Positions 47,240-58,668 of a stretch of 64,000 nt of DNA are shown piece after piece. Below the pieces are notes generated by a model. The model was not told the DNA's origin, searched no databases, and was given only the letters and a program-made list of their open reading frames with translations. Source of the DNA: JAMXLO01 sp963776505. GTDB taxonomy: Bacteria > Pseudomonadota > Alphaproteobacteria > Acetobacterales > Acetobacteraceae. The stretch lies in assembly GCA_963776505.1 (NCBI GenBank), contig CAVZNH010000046.1:1-64000 (forward strand). The letters are read 5' to 3'. How positions within the stretch are numbered: position 1 is the first letter of the stretch; each line of letters opens with the position of its first letter. Made by a program: the position numbers and the translations under genes.

Positions 47240-48714
47240 TTGAAGTTATTCATCCTCGTTCGCCTGATCGCCGTCGTCGCTCTTTGCATGCCTGCGCTTG
47301 CTGCCATGGCGAGTGTGACCGGGCTGGAACGTGGCCAGAAACTGTTTCTGACCGGAGATGCCGGTGGGTCGGCCGCGAAGGCCATGGTCGGCCCAGGCAA
47401 TGTAAGCTTGCCGGCGTCTTCCATTCCCTGCGCTTCCTGTCACGGACGCGATGGACGCGGACGGAAGGAGGGTGGGGTTGTGGCACCGACATCTCCCGGG
47501 ATTTGCTGATGCGGTCGGTTCGTCGCGATGGCCCGGCGGGCAGATCACGTCCCGCCTACACCGAACCACTGTTGGTCCGTGCCATCACGATGGGTCTGGA
47601 TCCGGTGACAACAGGCTTGATCCGGTCATGCCGCGCTTTTTGCTGTCGACATCTGATGCGGCTGATCTGGTCGCCTATCTGAACCAACTCGGCACTGCTC
47701 CCGAACCGGGGGTGGATGATGGCTCGCTGGTGCTGGGCACGGTGCTGCCTCGCGGCGGGTCGACGATCCAGACGGTGCTTGCGGCATCTTTCGATGAAAT
47801 CAACCGAAATGGTGGTCTGTTCGGCCGCCAGCTCGTCCTGCGGGTGACAGAGCCGTATGATGGCGAGGCATTCGGCGCTGCCGTCGCCCGGCTTGCTGAC
47901 ACTGGCTCCGTGTTCGCGCTGCTCGCGCCGATGATTGCCGGCGAGGAGGTCGCTGCCGTGGCAGCAGTGAACGCTGCCGGCATACCCACGATCGGACCGC
48001 TCACGCCGCGTGTGCGCGCTGCACCGAGCAGCCGCTACGTATTCTACCTCAACGGTGGCCTGGAGGCCGAGGCAAGTGCGCTTGCCGGTTTCGCCGCGAG
48101 CACGTTCGGATCGCCGGTGATCGTCGATGATGGAACGCCTCTCTGGCAATCGGTGGCCCATGTGGCAGCGAACAACTCTTGCTGACGCTCGACAGCCGCC
48201 GAAGCTGATGCAGCCAGGCAGTGCGGAACTGGCGCAGGCACTTGCGGCCGGTCGCGCGGTGCTGTGGTTCGCTGACGGTGCAATGATCCGCGCAGCCGTC
48301 GCCGACCTGTCGGGCAGACGGCCCACACTGCTGCTGCCCAGTGCGCTGGCCGGTGATCTGCTTGCGAATGGTGCGCCGGTGCCTACCTTCGTCGCGTTCG
48401 CCACCGGCCCACTCGACATGACACCGGAGGCGGCAACCGAATTCCGTGCCCTCACGCAGCGCGATGACCTGCCCGCACGGGATCGTTCGGCGCAGCGCCA
48501 GGCTCTGGCGGCAGCAAAGATCCTTTTCGAGGCGCTCCAGCGCGCAGGCCGCGACGTGACGCGCGAGCGGTTGATCGACGCGCTGGAAACATTGCAGAGC
48601 TATCGAACAGGACTGATGCCACCGGTGACTTTCTCGCCCTCACGCCATATCGGCACTGATGGAGCGTGGATCGTCCCGCTCGATGGCGGCGCGCCGACCT
48701 GGTGGAACAGGTGA
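47240..48714 (+). CDS. Cytochrome c fused to periplasmic ligand-binding domain, frameshifted
   Basis: From a TTG start: Sec signal (MKLFILVRLIAVVALCMPAL), then a class I cytochrome c domain with heme site CASCH (C64, C67, H68) and axial Met in VMPRFLLST. After about residue 140 it becomes a type 1 periplasmic binding fold (TIQTVLAASFDEINRNGGLFG, VFALLAPMIAGEEVAAV, TIGPLTPR). Frame changes near 47487, 47620 and 48160 must be repaired. A redox domain joined to a ligand-binding domain suggests ligand-gated electron transfer in the periplasm. The neighbouring giant multicopper oxidase is a plausible partner. Confidence 0.78.
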
Positions 48715-48729
48715 CACCGAGGCAGACGT

Positions 48730-50598
48730 CTATTCACGCGGCGCCTTGAACGCGCCCGGATCCTTGGCCTCGATGGCGAAATGCTGGCTGGTATTGACGT
48801 TCACCCCGAGCGAGGGGGCCTCGAACGCCAGCAGATAGACGCCGGCGCGCGGCGGGGTGAATTCCAGCCGCCAACTGCCGTCCGTCGCCTGCGTCATCGG
48901 TACGCGCTCGAACCACGAACCGGGTGCAAGGACGGCGAGTGCGGTGATCGCGACCGGTTGCGGCGTTGGCTGCGCAGGGCGCTGCATCATGCGGAAACTG
49001 AGTGTGACCGGACTGCCGGCCGGCACCACGCGAGGCACGACGACAGGCTGGAAAACCAGTGTGCCCACCGCATCGCCGGGACGCGCAGCAACGTCCATGG
49101 CAAAGCAATGTGCGATGCGTGGCCTGTCCAGCAAGACGATCACATCATACGTCCCGGGACGCGGCAGCCGTGCCGCCGCACTGTAGGTGCCCGGGGCGGT
49201 CTGGCGCAGACTGCGATCGACGATCGTGACTGCCAGCGGCTGATGACCGAACGCGTCGAAACTGTCTGCGGGCGCCGCCATCCCCTCGTGGTAGTAGTGC
49301 ACAGCGTGTTCGGTGGCGCTCGCCAGCAGCATCGCTGGCTCGCCTGGCGCGCTGACCATGCTGGCGGCCAGCGGCGTTGTAACGGTGCCCTCATCGCTGG
49401 GCTTCTTGCCCGCTGGAAATTCGGCGAGGCCCGCGGTCCTGCCGTCGGCGCGCAGTGGCGCCAGCGGAATCAGCGTCACGCTTTCACTGCCACGACGGCG
49501 GACATAGGCCTGCGTATCGGTGAAGCCGATCTCGTATGGCAAGTCAGCCACCGTGATCGTCTGCACCACACGGTTGGTGACGGTGTCGAAGATCGTCACC
49601 TGGTTCCGCGTTGAACTGGCGGCGAATCCCCATCTGCCATCAGGCGCAATGCCGAGCGCGGTCGCGCCGGACACACCCTCGATCCGCGCCAGTGGCGTAT
49701 CGCGCGCCGGATCGATGGCGACGATGGCGTCGGAGGTCGCCACATAGATGGCGCCGGCCAGGTCGGAGACCGCCACCGGACCCGCAATGGAGCCGACCTT
49801 GATATCCCGCGCCCTGGCCAGGCCACGAACGTCTATGATCGTGACAGTGCCATCGTCGCTGTTCGTTACCAGCAGATAGCGGTCATTGCCGGTGCCGGCG
49901 AGCCGGTGCGCGCCGTGTCCGATCGGAATGCGAGCCACCTCCTGCAGGCTGCTGGTATCGACCGCAACAAGGTCGCCGTCGGTCGCCGCCGCGATCCAGA
50001 GCGTGCGGCCATCACCAAGCAGCCGTACCGCACCCGGAGGATCCCGCGTCGCAATGCTGCTGGCGCGGCGCCAGCGGTCCGTATCGATCACCGCGATGCG
50101 TCGTGCGGCAGTCTCCGCAACATAGAGCCGTGACGGATCAAGTCCGACCGCCCAGTCTGCCCCGGGTGAATCCAACGCAAGCTCGGTGATCGTGCGCGAG
50201 CCGTTGTAACCGCTCTGGGGATCGATCACGGTGATGCTCGGGTCACGGTTCATCGTCAGCAGACTGAACCCTGTCAAATCGACGTCCGGCTTGGCCAACG
50301 GGTTGCTGCCGAGGAACGCCGCGACCTTGCGGGTGCAGACCCCTTCGTCGGTCGCGATGCCTCGCCGGTTCAGCGACAGCCATGCCGCCGGCTGAGCCGC
50401 GACAAGCGGTGTGCCCGCGACCGCATCGGAAAGATGCAGCGACAGTCGAATATCCCTGCCTGCAACCATGCCGTCAGGCGCCGCTAGGTCAAGGTCGATG
50501 GCAATGCCCTGGCTGACATAGCGCTGTGCAGCGTAACCAACAGTGGTCTGCAGCAGCAGCGCTGCAAGGATCGCAAGGGCTGCGCGCCGCCTTCCCAA
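48730..50598 (-). CDS. Periplasmic YVTN-type beta-propeller protein
   Basis: 622 residues from a TTG start (an in-frame stop lies shortly upstream) with a Sec signal (RRRAALAILAALLLQTTVGYA). About seven propeller blades: DPSRLYVAETAARRIAVIDTD, TDGDLVAVDTSSLQEVARIP, NSDDGTVTIIDVRGLARARD, ASSTRNQVTIFDT and others. Beta-sandwich regions flank the propeller; the C-terminal one carries LPRPGTYDVIVLLDRPRIAH and SWRLEFTPPRAGVYLLAFEA. Convergent with the cytochrome gene (15-base gap) and directly downstream of the oxidase on the same strand, so probably co-transcribed. Probable role: scaffold or partner of the oxidase. Confidence 0.87.
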   Translation of the reverse strand: MGRRRAALAILAALLLQTTVGYAAQRYVSQGIAIDLDLAAPDGMVAGRDIRLSLHLSDAVAGTPLVAAQPAAWLSLNRRGIATDEGVCTRKVAAFLGSNPLAKPDVDLTGFSLLTMNRDPSITVIDPQSGYNGSRTITELALDSPGADWAVGLDPSRLYVAETAARRIAVIDTDRWRRASSIATRDPPGAVRLLGDGRTLWIAAATDGDLVAVDTSSLQEVARIPIGHGAHRLAGTGNDRYLLVTNSDDGTVTIIDVRGLARARDIKVGSIAGPVAVSDLAGAIYVATSDAIVAIDPARDTPLARIEGVSGATALGIAPDGRWGFAASSTRNQVTIFDTVTNRVVQTITVADLPYEIGFTDTQAYVRRRGSESVTLIPLAPLRADGRTAGLAEFPAGKKPSDEGTVTTPLAASMVSAPGEPAMLLASATEHAVHYYHEGMAAPADSFDAFGHQPLAVTIVDRSLRQTAPGTYSAAARLPRPGTYDVIVLLDRPRIAHCFAMDVAARPGDAVGTLVFQPVVVPRVVPAGSPVTLSFRMMQRPAQPTPQPVAITALAVLAPGSWFERVPMTQATDGSWRLEFTPPRAGVYLLAFEAPSLGVNVNTSQHFAIEAKDPGAFKAPRE

Positions 50599-50637
50599 CG
50601 ACGCCGCGACACGTCATCGTGCAGGCGGTGCGTTGGT

Positions 50638-53600
50638 TCACCGGACGGGGAAAATACTTCGCGGTCTGGTTGGCAATCTGATCGAGACGCGCCGATCGCG
50701 CTGCGGCCAGGCACGGCAGGAGCCCGCGCGATGCGTGCAGTCGCCAATGGCGTTGCCGCCACCGCCGCAGGTGCGACCGCGGGCAGCGTTGTGGTCGCCT
50801 CGCCGCCATTGGCGGACCGGACAGTTACACTCTGGGGTTGGTCGGCCAATGCCAGTTGAAATACGCCTGTCGTCTGATCAACCGATGCATGATCGGCGCG
50901 GCCGACGAGTTGCACGCCCATCGCATAATGGCGGGTCCGCATGTCCGGTGTGACATAGCCGCTCACCGTGGCACCCCCCGAGGATGCGGCTGGTAAGCCG
51001 TCACGACCACCACATCGGTCGCCGGCGGCCCGACCCGGAACAGCCCCCACATGGCATAGTTGAACGTCGGCGACGCAATGAAGTTGCGATACAGATGATC
51101 GCCCGGCGCACCCGCATGATCGATCACCAGATTGAGCGCATGGCTGGAGCCGAGGATCGCCCCGCCCATCGACTGCGAATCCTTGTTCCGTCCTATCAGC
51201 GTGCTGCGATCCCGCCAGGGCTCCTCCTGCCAGTGGTGGCCGAATATTTCGGCCAGCGTGATGGAGACGTTGCCGCTGGGACTGGTTCCGCCCGGGTTCA
51301 CAAAGCGGAACCGCACCGGCATGCCGGATGAGGCAGAAAAGATCGGCGTTTGCGGCGGGCCGGGCGGGGTAACCGCCGTGTTCGACCAAACGTCGAGATG
51401 TCAGCGGTGGCGATGCGCAGCGGGAATGGCTCCGACCGGTAATTCAGTCCTTCGCCGATCGGAAACACGTTGCTCCCCGACTGCCACACACCGAGGCCGT
51501 TGATCCCCGGCTGCCACACGCCGACGAACTCACGGAACGCCGGACCGTGCGGCGGGAACACTGTCGCCGCGGCCTCGGTGCCGAAATCGGCGCTCCAGGT
51601 TGCCGCCGGCGGCTCGATCACCAGCGCACCTACTGCGCCCAAGAGCGTCTGCTCGATCGGATCGGCCGACTGAAGGTTGACAACGCCAAGCTCGGCAGGA
51701 ACGAACCGGTTGCCGTCACGTTTGCCAGCGTACCACGTATACTGCACGGTGCCGCCTTTCGGCGCCGCGGTCTGATCGGGGTTCTTGCCGATCCGCGTTC
51801 CATCGCTGGTCGTCACATCGGCATCCAGCAATTGCGCATGCAGCCCGGCACGCGCCGAGGGAAAGATCCCGATCGGCGGCATTCCGGCGCCCGGGTATTG
51901 ATCCGGCGTCGGACTATTGAAGATCGGCTGATTGTTGCTGTCCGTTTCGGACGGATCGAGCAGGTTGGTCAATGTCACATCGATGCAGTTGCCGGCTGCG
52001 GCACGCAGAATCAACGGCTCGATCGGCGTGCCCGGCAGCAGCTTGCCGCTTGCATCGAGATTGCCCGATGGGACGTAGAGGATCGCGTCTGGCTGCGTGA
52101 GCGGAAATCCAGCGATGCGATCGTTGTAGGTCAGCCGCACCAGCAGGAAGGGCGCGGGCAGCGGTGACGGCGCTGATGCTGAAGCGCACGTGGTGCGCAT
52201 CATCGGGACACGCCTTCGTCGTTGCAGTGGCGCGTGGCGGATTGTTCGGCAATGGTGGCAGGTCGGGGCGCGATGTGTTGTAGGAACGCAGCAGGCCCCA
52301 CAGACCATCCTCCTGGGCGACCAGATTTGCGTCGGTCTGATAGAGATAGTCACTCTGATCGCCACGACCGGCCGGCGGCAAGGTGAACAGCATCTCGAAA
52401 TGCTCGGAAATCCCCATCGGCTGCGCCGCAACGAGCCCGGAATTGGTGTCCGATGGCTCGAACAGCCACTTCGCGCCATGCATGGCGAAGGTGTGGTTCA
52501 GCTCATGGGCGCCGACCAAAACCCGGACCTGCACGCGGTCATTGGCATAGGCACGCAGCAGCGGCGTGTAAGGATCGAGGCTCTCGGCCCCGACAAAGCC
52601 GCCAGGGTATTTCACATCCGAGGTCGGATCCGTGGGAAACAATTTCTGCGTATTCGGCGGTTGCGTGTTGAGCGACGCCAGCTCGCGGGGGATAGATGCG
52701 TAGCCAAGTGCCAGGTCCTGCGCCGGCGCGTTGGGATCGTGGTTGGAGATGGAGGCGACGCGCAGTGGCAACGGCTCGCTCCGGTAGTTCATGCTGGAAA
52801 CACCGACGCCGACGCTGATGATCGTCGGCACCAGCTGTGCTGCCGGCACCGGCGTGGAACCCGGACCCGGAGCATTCAAGGCGGCTGACTGGCTTGCCCA
52901 GCCCCAGACCGGTGTGTTCGGTCCCGGCGCGACATTGTGGTCGCAGACATAGGGCGTGGTGCCGGATGTGGGCGGCGGCGGCGGACACGGGTAAGGCACG
53001 TTGTGATGCGCGCTTTGATCGGTGTAGGCGAGCTGCAGGTCCTGAAACTCGAGTGCGAACTCCCGGTAGCTCTCTCGCGGATCGGCCGTGAGCACATCGG
53101 CCGCCCAACTGGTCGGGCCGCCATCGGGCCGAGTGGACATAGGCGTCGCGATCTGCGGCGGCCCGTTGCCAGGATCGGGGAGTGCCGGGATTCGCCAGGC
53201 CGAATTTTTGGGTTCAACCAACAATCCGCTGTAGAGGCCTGCCTGCTGGTGGGTCGATGGGCTGAAATGATCGTGGGTGAACACGGTGCGCAATGTCCGG
53301 TCGTTGCCGCGGTTGTCGACGACGGGATCGGCCCACCAGCGCTCGACCGTGGTCTGCGCGCCGATCCAGTCCTGACCGGCCGGCGGCGTGCCGAACACCG
53401 TGGGCGCTGGCTTGGCGGCTGGACACGAAAAGGAGATCGGCGCATCGGCGGCACAATTGCTCGCCTTACGGATGCTGGCGATCTTCGCGCGCACCGAATC
53501 CGAACTCAGCGAACCAGATTCATAATTGTAGCCGTTTGCCGAGCCATCCGAGGCCGTGACATCGAACTTCACGAGATGAATGTGCTGTCCGATGACATCC

Positions 53601-56282
53601 GTGGGCGTGCGCACCTGGAAGTCATCGAGTTCGTAATACGCCGGCACCAGGTTGGTCTGCCAGAACTCGATCGTTTCACCCGAGTTTGCGCGGACGAAGA
53701 GGGGCTCCGGTGCGCGCCGGCCGGCAAAGGTTGGCTGCACATCCTGCCACAGCGTTTCGAATCGCTGTTGCGGAAAATGCCAGCCGGCCTTGTTGAAGAC
53801 GACATCCATCTGGATGTCTGCCGCCTTGTAGACACGGCTCGGTTTTGTCGGGTCGTTCAAAGGGGGCGGAGGATCGGCCAGATCGACGCAGCGTCTCGCG
53901 CCGCTGGTGCCCCATGAAGGATTGGCGTACGGCGCGCCCGGCACGCTGGGACCGCCATTGAGCACATATTTGCCGGCGTGTCCTTCCGGCGTGACACTGT
54001 TGCGGGTACAGGTGCTGTGGACCTGCATCGCCAACCGCTCGAGCGGCGTTCCCGTCTCGGCCAGTGGAATTGCCCAGACCCTGTCGAGATCCTTGCTGAA
54101 ATCCCAGGCGTTGTAATGGTCGTTGATGACCTCGCCGGCCAGCGTGATGTTGCGCGCGAGTCCCCCGTCCAGAAACGCGGTCTGGCCCGGCGGCTGGGCG
54201 GCGGTGTCGCGCGCATAACCAAGCGGAGGATGCGGCGCACGCTGCCCGGCGATGCCCGGGATGTAGAACGGGAAGCCAGGATCGCGGCCAGCTTCGAAAT
54301 CGTTCCTGGCAATATACGCCACTTCCCCGACCAGCTTGGCCGGATCAGCGGCAGGACAATTGCCATTTGAGTCCAGCACCTGGTTGCCGTCCCAACTGCG
54401 GTCGATCGGACAGATTTTGGTGCGCGCCGGCATCGGCGCCATCGCCAGCGTGGGCAAGGGCACCACCGCAGGGATCGGCGTGCCTTTGAGGAATTCACCG
54501 TCCGGCAGCGCTCGGTTCCACTGCGTCGTCGGGTCCAGCGTGAGGTCGGTGCCGCCCTCGAAGACGTCATGATTGCGCCAGAGCCCCCACATCCCCGCGG
54601 CGAAGTGGGGATAAAAATGGCAGTGGAAGATGGCGTCGCCCGGCGTGCGGTTCCTGTTGCCGCTGCCGTCGTAGTCGATCTCCTGAGTAAAGGTCGAGCC
54701 GGGACTGATGAGCTGGCTGTCGAGATAGGTGCTCGTGTCGCTGTTGGGCGTGTGCAGCCATTGATGCGCGTGCAGATGATGCAGATGTGTGACGAGCTGG
54801 CCCGCATGCACAATGCGGAAGATCACCCGGTCGCCGATGTAGCTATGATAGACGTTGGACGGGTCGTCCGGATATTTTGCCTCGTCGTCGGTACGCAGCA
54901 CCGTCTTTGGCTGATATGGCACCTGTTGCGGCGGAGTTATTGTTCGCCAGCCCGTCAGGATGGCCTACCAGCATGGCCGGATCGCCAACCGCCCAGGAGC
55001 TCAGGAAGAATTCCTCGAACCGACACTCGACGCAGCCCCCCTCCGGCCCCACCCCGAGCCGGTTGGCAAGAATTTCGCTGCCGATACCGGCCGAGCCGTA
55101 GTTGATGGCGAACGCCTCGCCGCCATTGCCGAGTACGTAGACAGTGTCGGCGCCGCTGTAGAGACCGGGAAACGCATTGTTGCACGCAAGTGAGGGCGAC
55201 GATGGTGTCGGCGTACAGTCCGTCGAGACGGTCAGCACGTCATGGTAATGCAGTACAAATTCGCGGTACGGCTCGTGCCGGTTTGGCGCGGCTGGATTCG
55301 GATTGAAGGGGGGCGCGTTGTCTGTCGACGGGAAGGCACCAGCATTCGGTCCGGTCACCAGCGCAGTCAGATCGCCGTAATAGGTGACAAGGTCATTGCC
55401 GGCCGCGGCGCAGTTGCCTTGGGCGTTTATCCGATACAGCACGTCGACCATGCGCAAGATCGGCGTGCAACTGCCATCCGCCTCCTTGCGCAGGGCACCG
55501 TAGTTCAGCTTCGGGTGGCCGTCGGCGCTTCGCCCGACCGTCGCGGCATCCAAATCAGCCTTGGTGATCTGGCTCCGATACCACTCCGAAGAGCGTGGCT
55601 GCACCACGACGCTGCCGAACAGGCCAGCAGACAGTTGGCCGCCAATCCCGCCACCCGAAGTGCCGCCATCCGCGGTGCCGGCCAACGCATCGGCAGCCGC
55701 GCTGTACATCAGGAACACGCCCTCGGCCGGCGCTCTCAGCGTATATTCGATCCGCTGGGAGGGCGCGGCCAGGCTCGAGTTGTTGGCGCCGACGAACGAG
55801 CCATCCATCAGTGTGCCGGCGACGACGCTTTCGTCCATGCCCATGACATGCACGCCCGCTTCGCGGGTGCAGGTCTGCTCGGGATAGATATTGATGCCGT
55901 CACATGGAGCGGTGAGTGGCGACGGGCCCAGCGCTGTCGGTGACAGCAGATTCTGAAACTTGACGTGCAGGCAGTCACCAACCCGCACACGAAGCACCAA
56001 CGGGCGCGGACGCCGATTAGGAGCAAGCTGGGCATTTCCTGCGACGATCTCGGAGCCATGGGGGCCCGCAACGATATCGCGTCGCAGCGCATAGATCATG
56101 CCGCCGGGCAGGCTGGCACCAAGCCGATTGAGAAAGAGCGGCTGGTCGATTGCGACGATGTCCGCTTCGATCGTACGTTGGCACGCCAATGGCGCCGATC
56201 CGCCAGGCTGCGCCGCTGCGTTGCTGGGTATGGACCAAGAGAAGATAAGCAGAACAAGCGCAGCGAAGCTGGACATCTTCAT
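50638..56282 (-). CDS. Giant multicopper oxidase (MnxG-like), at least four frame changes
   Basis: The start at 56282 has GGGGGAGGG upstream and a Sec signal (MKMSSFAALVLLIFSWSIP). Frame changes occur near 54928, 52165, 51395 and 50985; the coding sense continues each time. The full protein is about 1,880 residues with several (probably six) cupredoxin domains. Copper motifs: VTHLHHLHAHQW (54755-54795), HCHFYPHFAAGMWG (54586-54627; this HCHxxxHxxxGM holds the type 1 Cys), THDHFSPSTHQQAGL (53241-53285), GQHIHLVKF, HELNHTFAMHGAKW (52470-52515). The size and domain count match MnxG-type Mn(II)-oxidising enzymes. The 3' end is uncertain: the last stop-bearing frame is my best choice. Confidence 0.82.
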
Positions 56283-56522
56283 CAGCGCGCCCTCCCCCGA
56301 GCGGTCCCACTGGTCCATCGCCAGCATAAATGCTTACATTGATCAATACGCAATACCTGCGGGGCGGGCAAGAAGCAGGTCGGAGGGCAGTCCCGGAAGC
56401 GCGCACCCCCGCAGCTCCCGAGCCCACCATGTCGTAAGCGCGACGAGAGCAGCACGTCGCGCCAGCGGTTGCCGGCATCCACGTGCCACCCTCGTCGTCG
56501 CATCTCAAACAACCGGGTCGGT

Positions 56523-56538
56523 GTCACCAAGCGGTGAC
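56523..56538. promoter_or_regulatory. Short palindrome between peptide gene and oxidase
   Basis: GTCACC-AAGC-GGTGAC, six-base arms with a four-base centre. It lies about 240 bases ahead of the oxidase start and just after the 35-residue peptide gene. Could be an operator, or a hairpin that separates peptide and oxidase expression; neither is shown. The rest of this 297-base gap holds no supported gene. Confidence 0.35.
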
Positions 56539-56579
56539 ATTGCAGCACCACGGATGTTTGGCTCCATTCGTAGGTAGGC

Positions 56580-56687
56580 TTACGCCAGCTTAAGCACGGG
56601 GTGCGGCAGCGGAATCGGCCGAATGCCACCGCACGTGCCGGCGTTGCGGCTTCCGAGACCAGCGCGGACGTTCGTCTTGATCTTCAT
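56580..56687 (-). CDS. Candidate precursor peptide, 35 residues
   Basis: ATG at 56687 with GAGAGGAAAG upstream at ideal spacing. The peptide begins MKIKTNVRAG, has a single Cys in AGTCGG, and ends IRPIPLPHPVLKLA, a proline-rich 14-residue tail directly after Gly-Gly. A C39 peptidase-ABC exporter, which often cuts after Gly-Gly, is encoded in the same region. The tail resembles proline-rich antimicrobial peptides in composition only. The leader lacks the classical double-glycine consensus (hydrophobic residues at -4, -7, -12), so cleavage there is conjecture. It lies 83 bases after the unknown large gene and ahead of the oxidase on the same strand. Confidence 0.62.
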   Translation of the reverse strand: MKIKTNVRAGLGSRNAGTCGGIRPIPLPHPVLKLA

Positions 56688-56770
56688 GAGACTTTCCTCT
56701 CCATAAAACGCGTGCGGGATTGCACGCCATTCCACCGGCACCATGCCGAGGGAATTCCTGATGTCCACGT

Positions 56771-58647
56771 TCACGCGACCACGTCCCGTTTGACGATCGC
56801 GAGCCAATTCACATCCAGTTCAATGCGAAGTCCGAGCAATTTCTCCAGCTCGCTCGTCAGGTTCGGCAGGTGATCCGAGTCGTAGTCCGGGTTGAAACTC
56901 GTGGACATTGAGATCCGCCGCAGAGAGCACCCGGTCGGGCTGCTCGCGGCCAAGATGGCGATTGACGATACGCTGAGCGGTCATGGCAGCGCGTAGCATG
57001 GTCCGCTCACGCAGCAGGAAGTCCATTACCCGGGCAGACAGCTCCCGGACAAAAGTCTCGGACGCCTCGTCCCCGGGCGACGCTTTGCGCCCGCAGCATG
57101 TTCTGAAGCTCGGTTTTGGTCTGCCGATCGGCATCGGTCCAGACCGGGGCCAGCAATAACGTCCAGACCTGGCCCTTCGCCACAATGGGCAACGCCGCGC
57201 CCGCATTGCTGGTATATATCGGCGTATGCGGCCTCGCGGCTGATCCGCCAGTTTTCGTGCGCCAGATATGTCATCTTCAGCTGGCTTCGATGTGCATGCA
57301 TGCGATCACGGAATGCCGCCAACCAGTGCCCGTTATTCATCGGCAGACGATCGAGCAGCCCGGCTATGTTCTCATACGCGCGAACCATCATGGGGAAACG
57401 CGAGAACACGACGGCATGGACCCGAAGCCCGAGCAGGCCATAGTCGATAGCTGCATCCAGGTCGTCGAACGCGATCTGGACTGCAGGCTCAAGCGCTACG
57501 GACGAATAATCTGCATTGCCGCGACCCATCCAGCAGTACCTGGATCAGCTCGCGCACCATAACGGCGGGGCCGGCGCAAACACCATGCTCCGAATGGAAA
57601 GAGTAGTTGCGCTCAGCGTAGTCGACGATCTCATCCACTGTTACGGCTTCGCTCGGAGACCGCGTCGGCTCGACCCCCGGCAGGAACAACATCTGGTGCA
57701 TTGTCATCCGAACGCCGTCTGTTACGCGAAACAGCGACGACAAGGCCGGATGCAGTTCACCGTTCGCAACGCGATTGTTCCTGCGCATGAGCTGATAGGT
57801 GGGCACGGCAAGCACCGCGACAGACAGGCGCTCCAGATGACCTATGGTGAATGCGCCGTCGGCCTCAGGAAATCGTCGCAGATACGCCTCGCGTATCCGG
57901 ATCACCGCGGCCATCATTTGCGACCAGTGCGCGCGCATGACCCGCATCGCGGTCACATTCATCGGCTTTCTGTTGAGGTAGCGGGTACCCGGCAGGTTAC
58001 AAGTTCGCCATTCCGTCGGAACATCCAGCCGCAGGCCTGGGGGAAACACATTGGCCTCGCCGACCTGACGGTGGTCGGCATCTAATGCGGCATGTGCGAC
58101 GCGGAAGATCGGAAGGATCACTTCCAGATAGCCGAGCTCCACTGAACGGCCCGCGAGATCTCGGGTGATCGCCTCACAATCATCCCAGAATCGTGTGACG
58201 GGACAGGTTGCCGGGGAGTAGCGTCGTGGGTTGGATCGTGCCAGCCGGCGAACTCGCGGCCTCGCTGGCGACGTCGGCGTGCATAAGCACGCCCTCATCG
58301 ATCAGTTGCTGCAGAAGGTCTTGAACTCTGGACCACGCGTACCCGTCACCCCAGGCCATCGCGTCGCCGGCGGTGAAACGAGCTTGGCTGGCAAGCGTTT
58401 CACCGAACACAAACAGGTCAGGCTCATCAAACGAGATTTCTTTGTCGCCATAATAGAGATGCAGCTCGGCGGCACCGGTTTCGCCTGCCAGATATTGCAC
58501 AACGGTTTGCCGATGTTTCGGAAACACCAGTTCATCCGACTGGGATACGACCGACGGGGCCGCACCGACCGCTGCCATCGGGCAGACATCGCTTTCGGTT
58601 CGGAGGTCGCAGAATGTCGGTTGAGTGTCGGGCATAGCGGATTTCAT
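56771..58647 (-). CDS. Unknown protein of about 620 residues, five frame changes
   Basis: Reading passes through five frame junctions (near 58190, 57520, 57200, 57085, 56905) with continuous protein-like sense. The first 150 residues (HLYYGDKEISFDEPDLFVFG, then YAWSRVQDLLQQLIDEGVL) look like a small winged-helix, PqqD-like recognition element; that is a weak resemblance. The middle is helical (RYLNRKPMNVTAMRVMRAHW, FTIGHLERLSVAVLAVPTYQL, TMHQMLFLPG). It contains YSFHSEHGVCAGPAVMVRELI, and a helical C-terminus ends ELEKLLGLRIELDVNWLAIV. No family recognised. It sits between the two small peptides, so a maturation role is the natural guess. Confidence 0.6.
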
Positions 58648-58668
58648 GAGTGCAGTTTCAGGAGAAAC

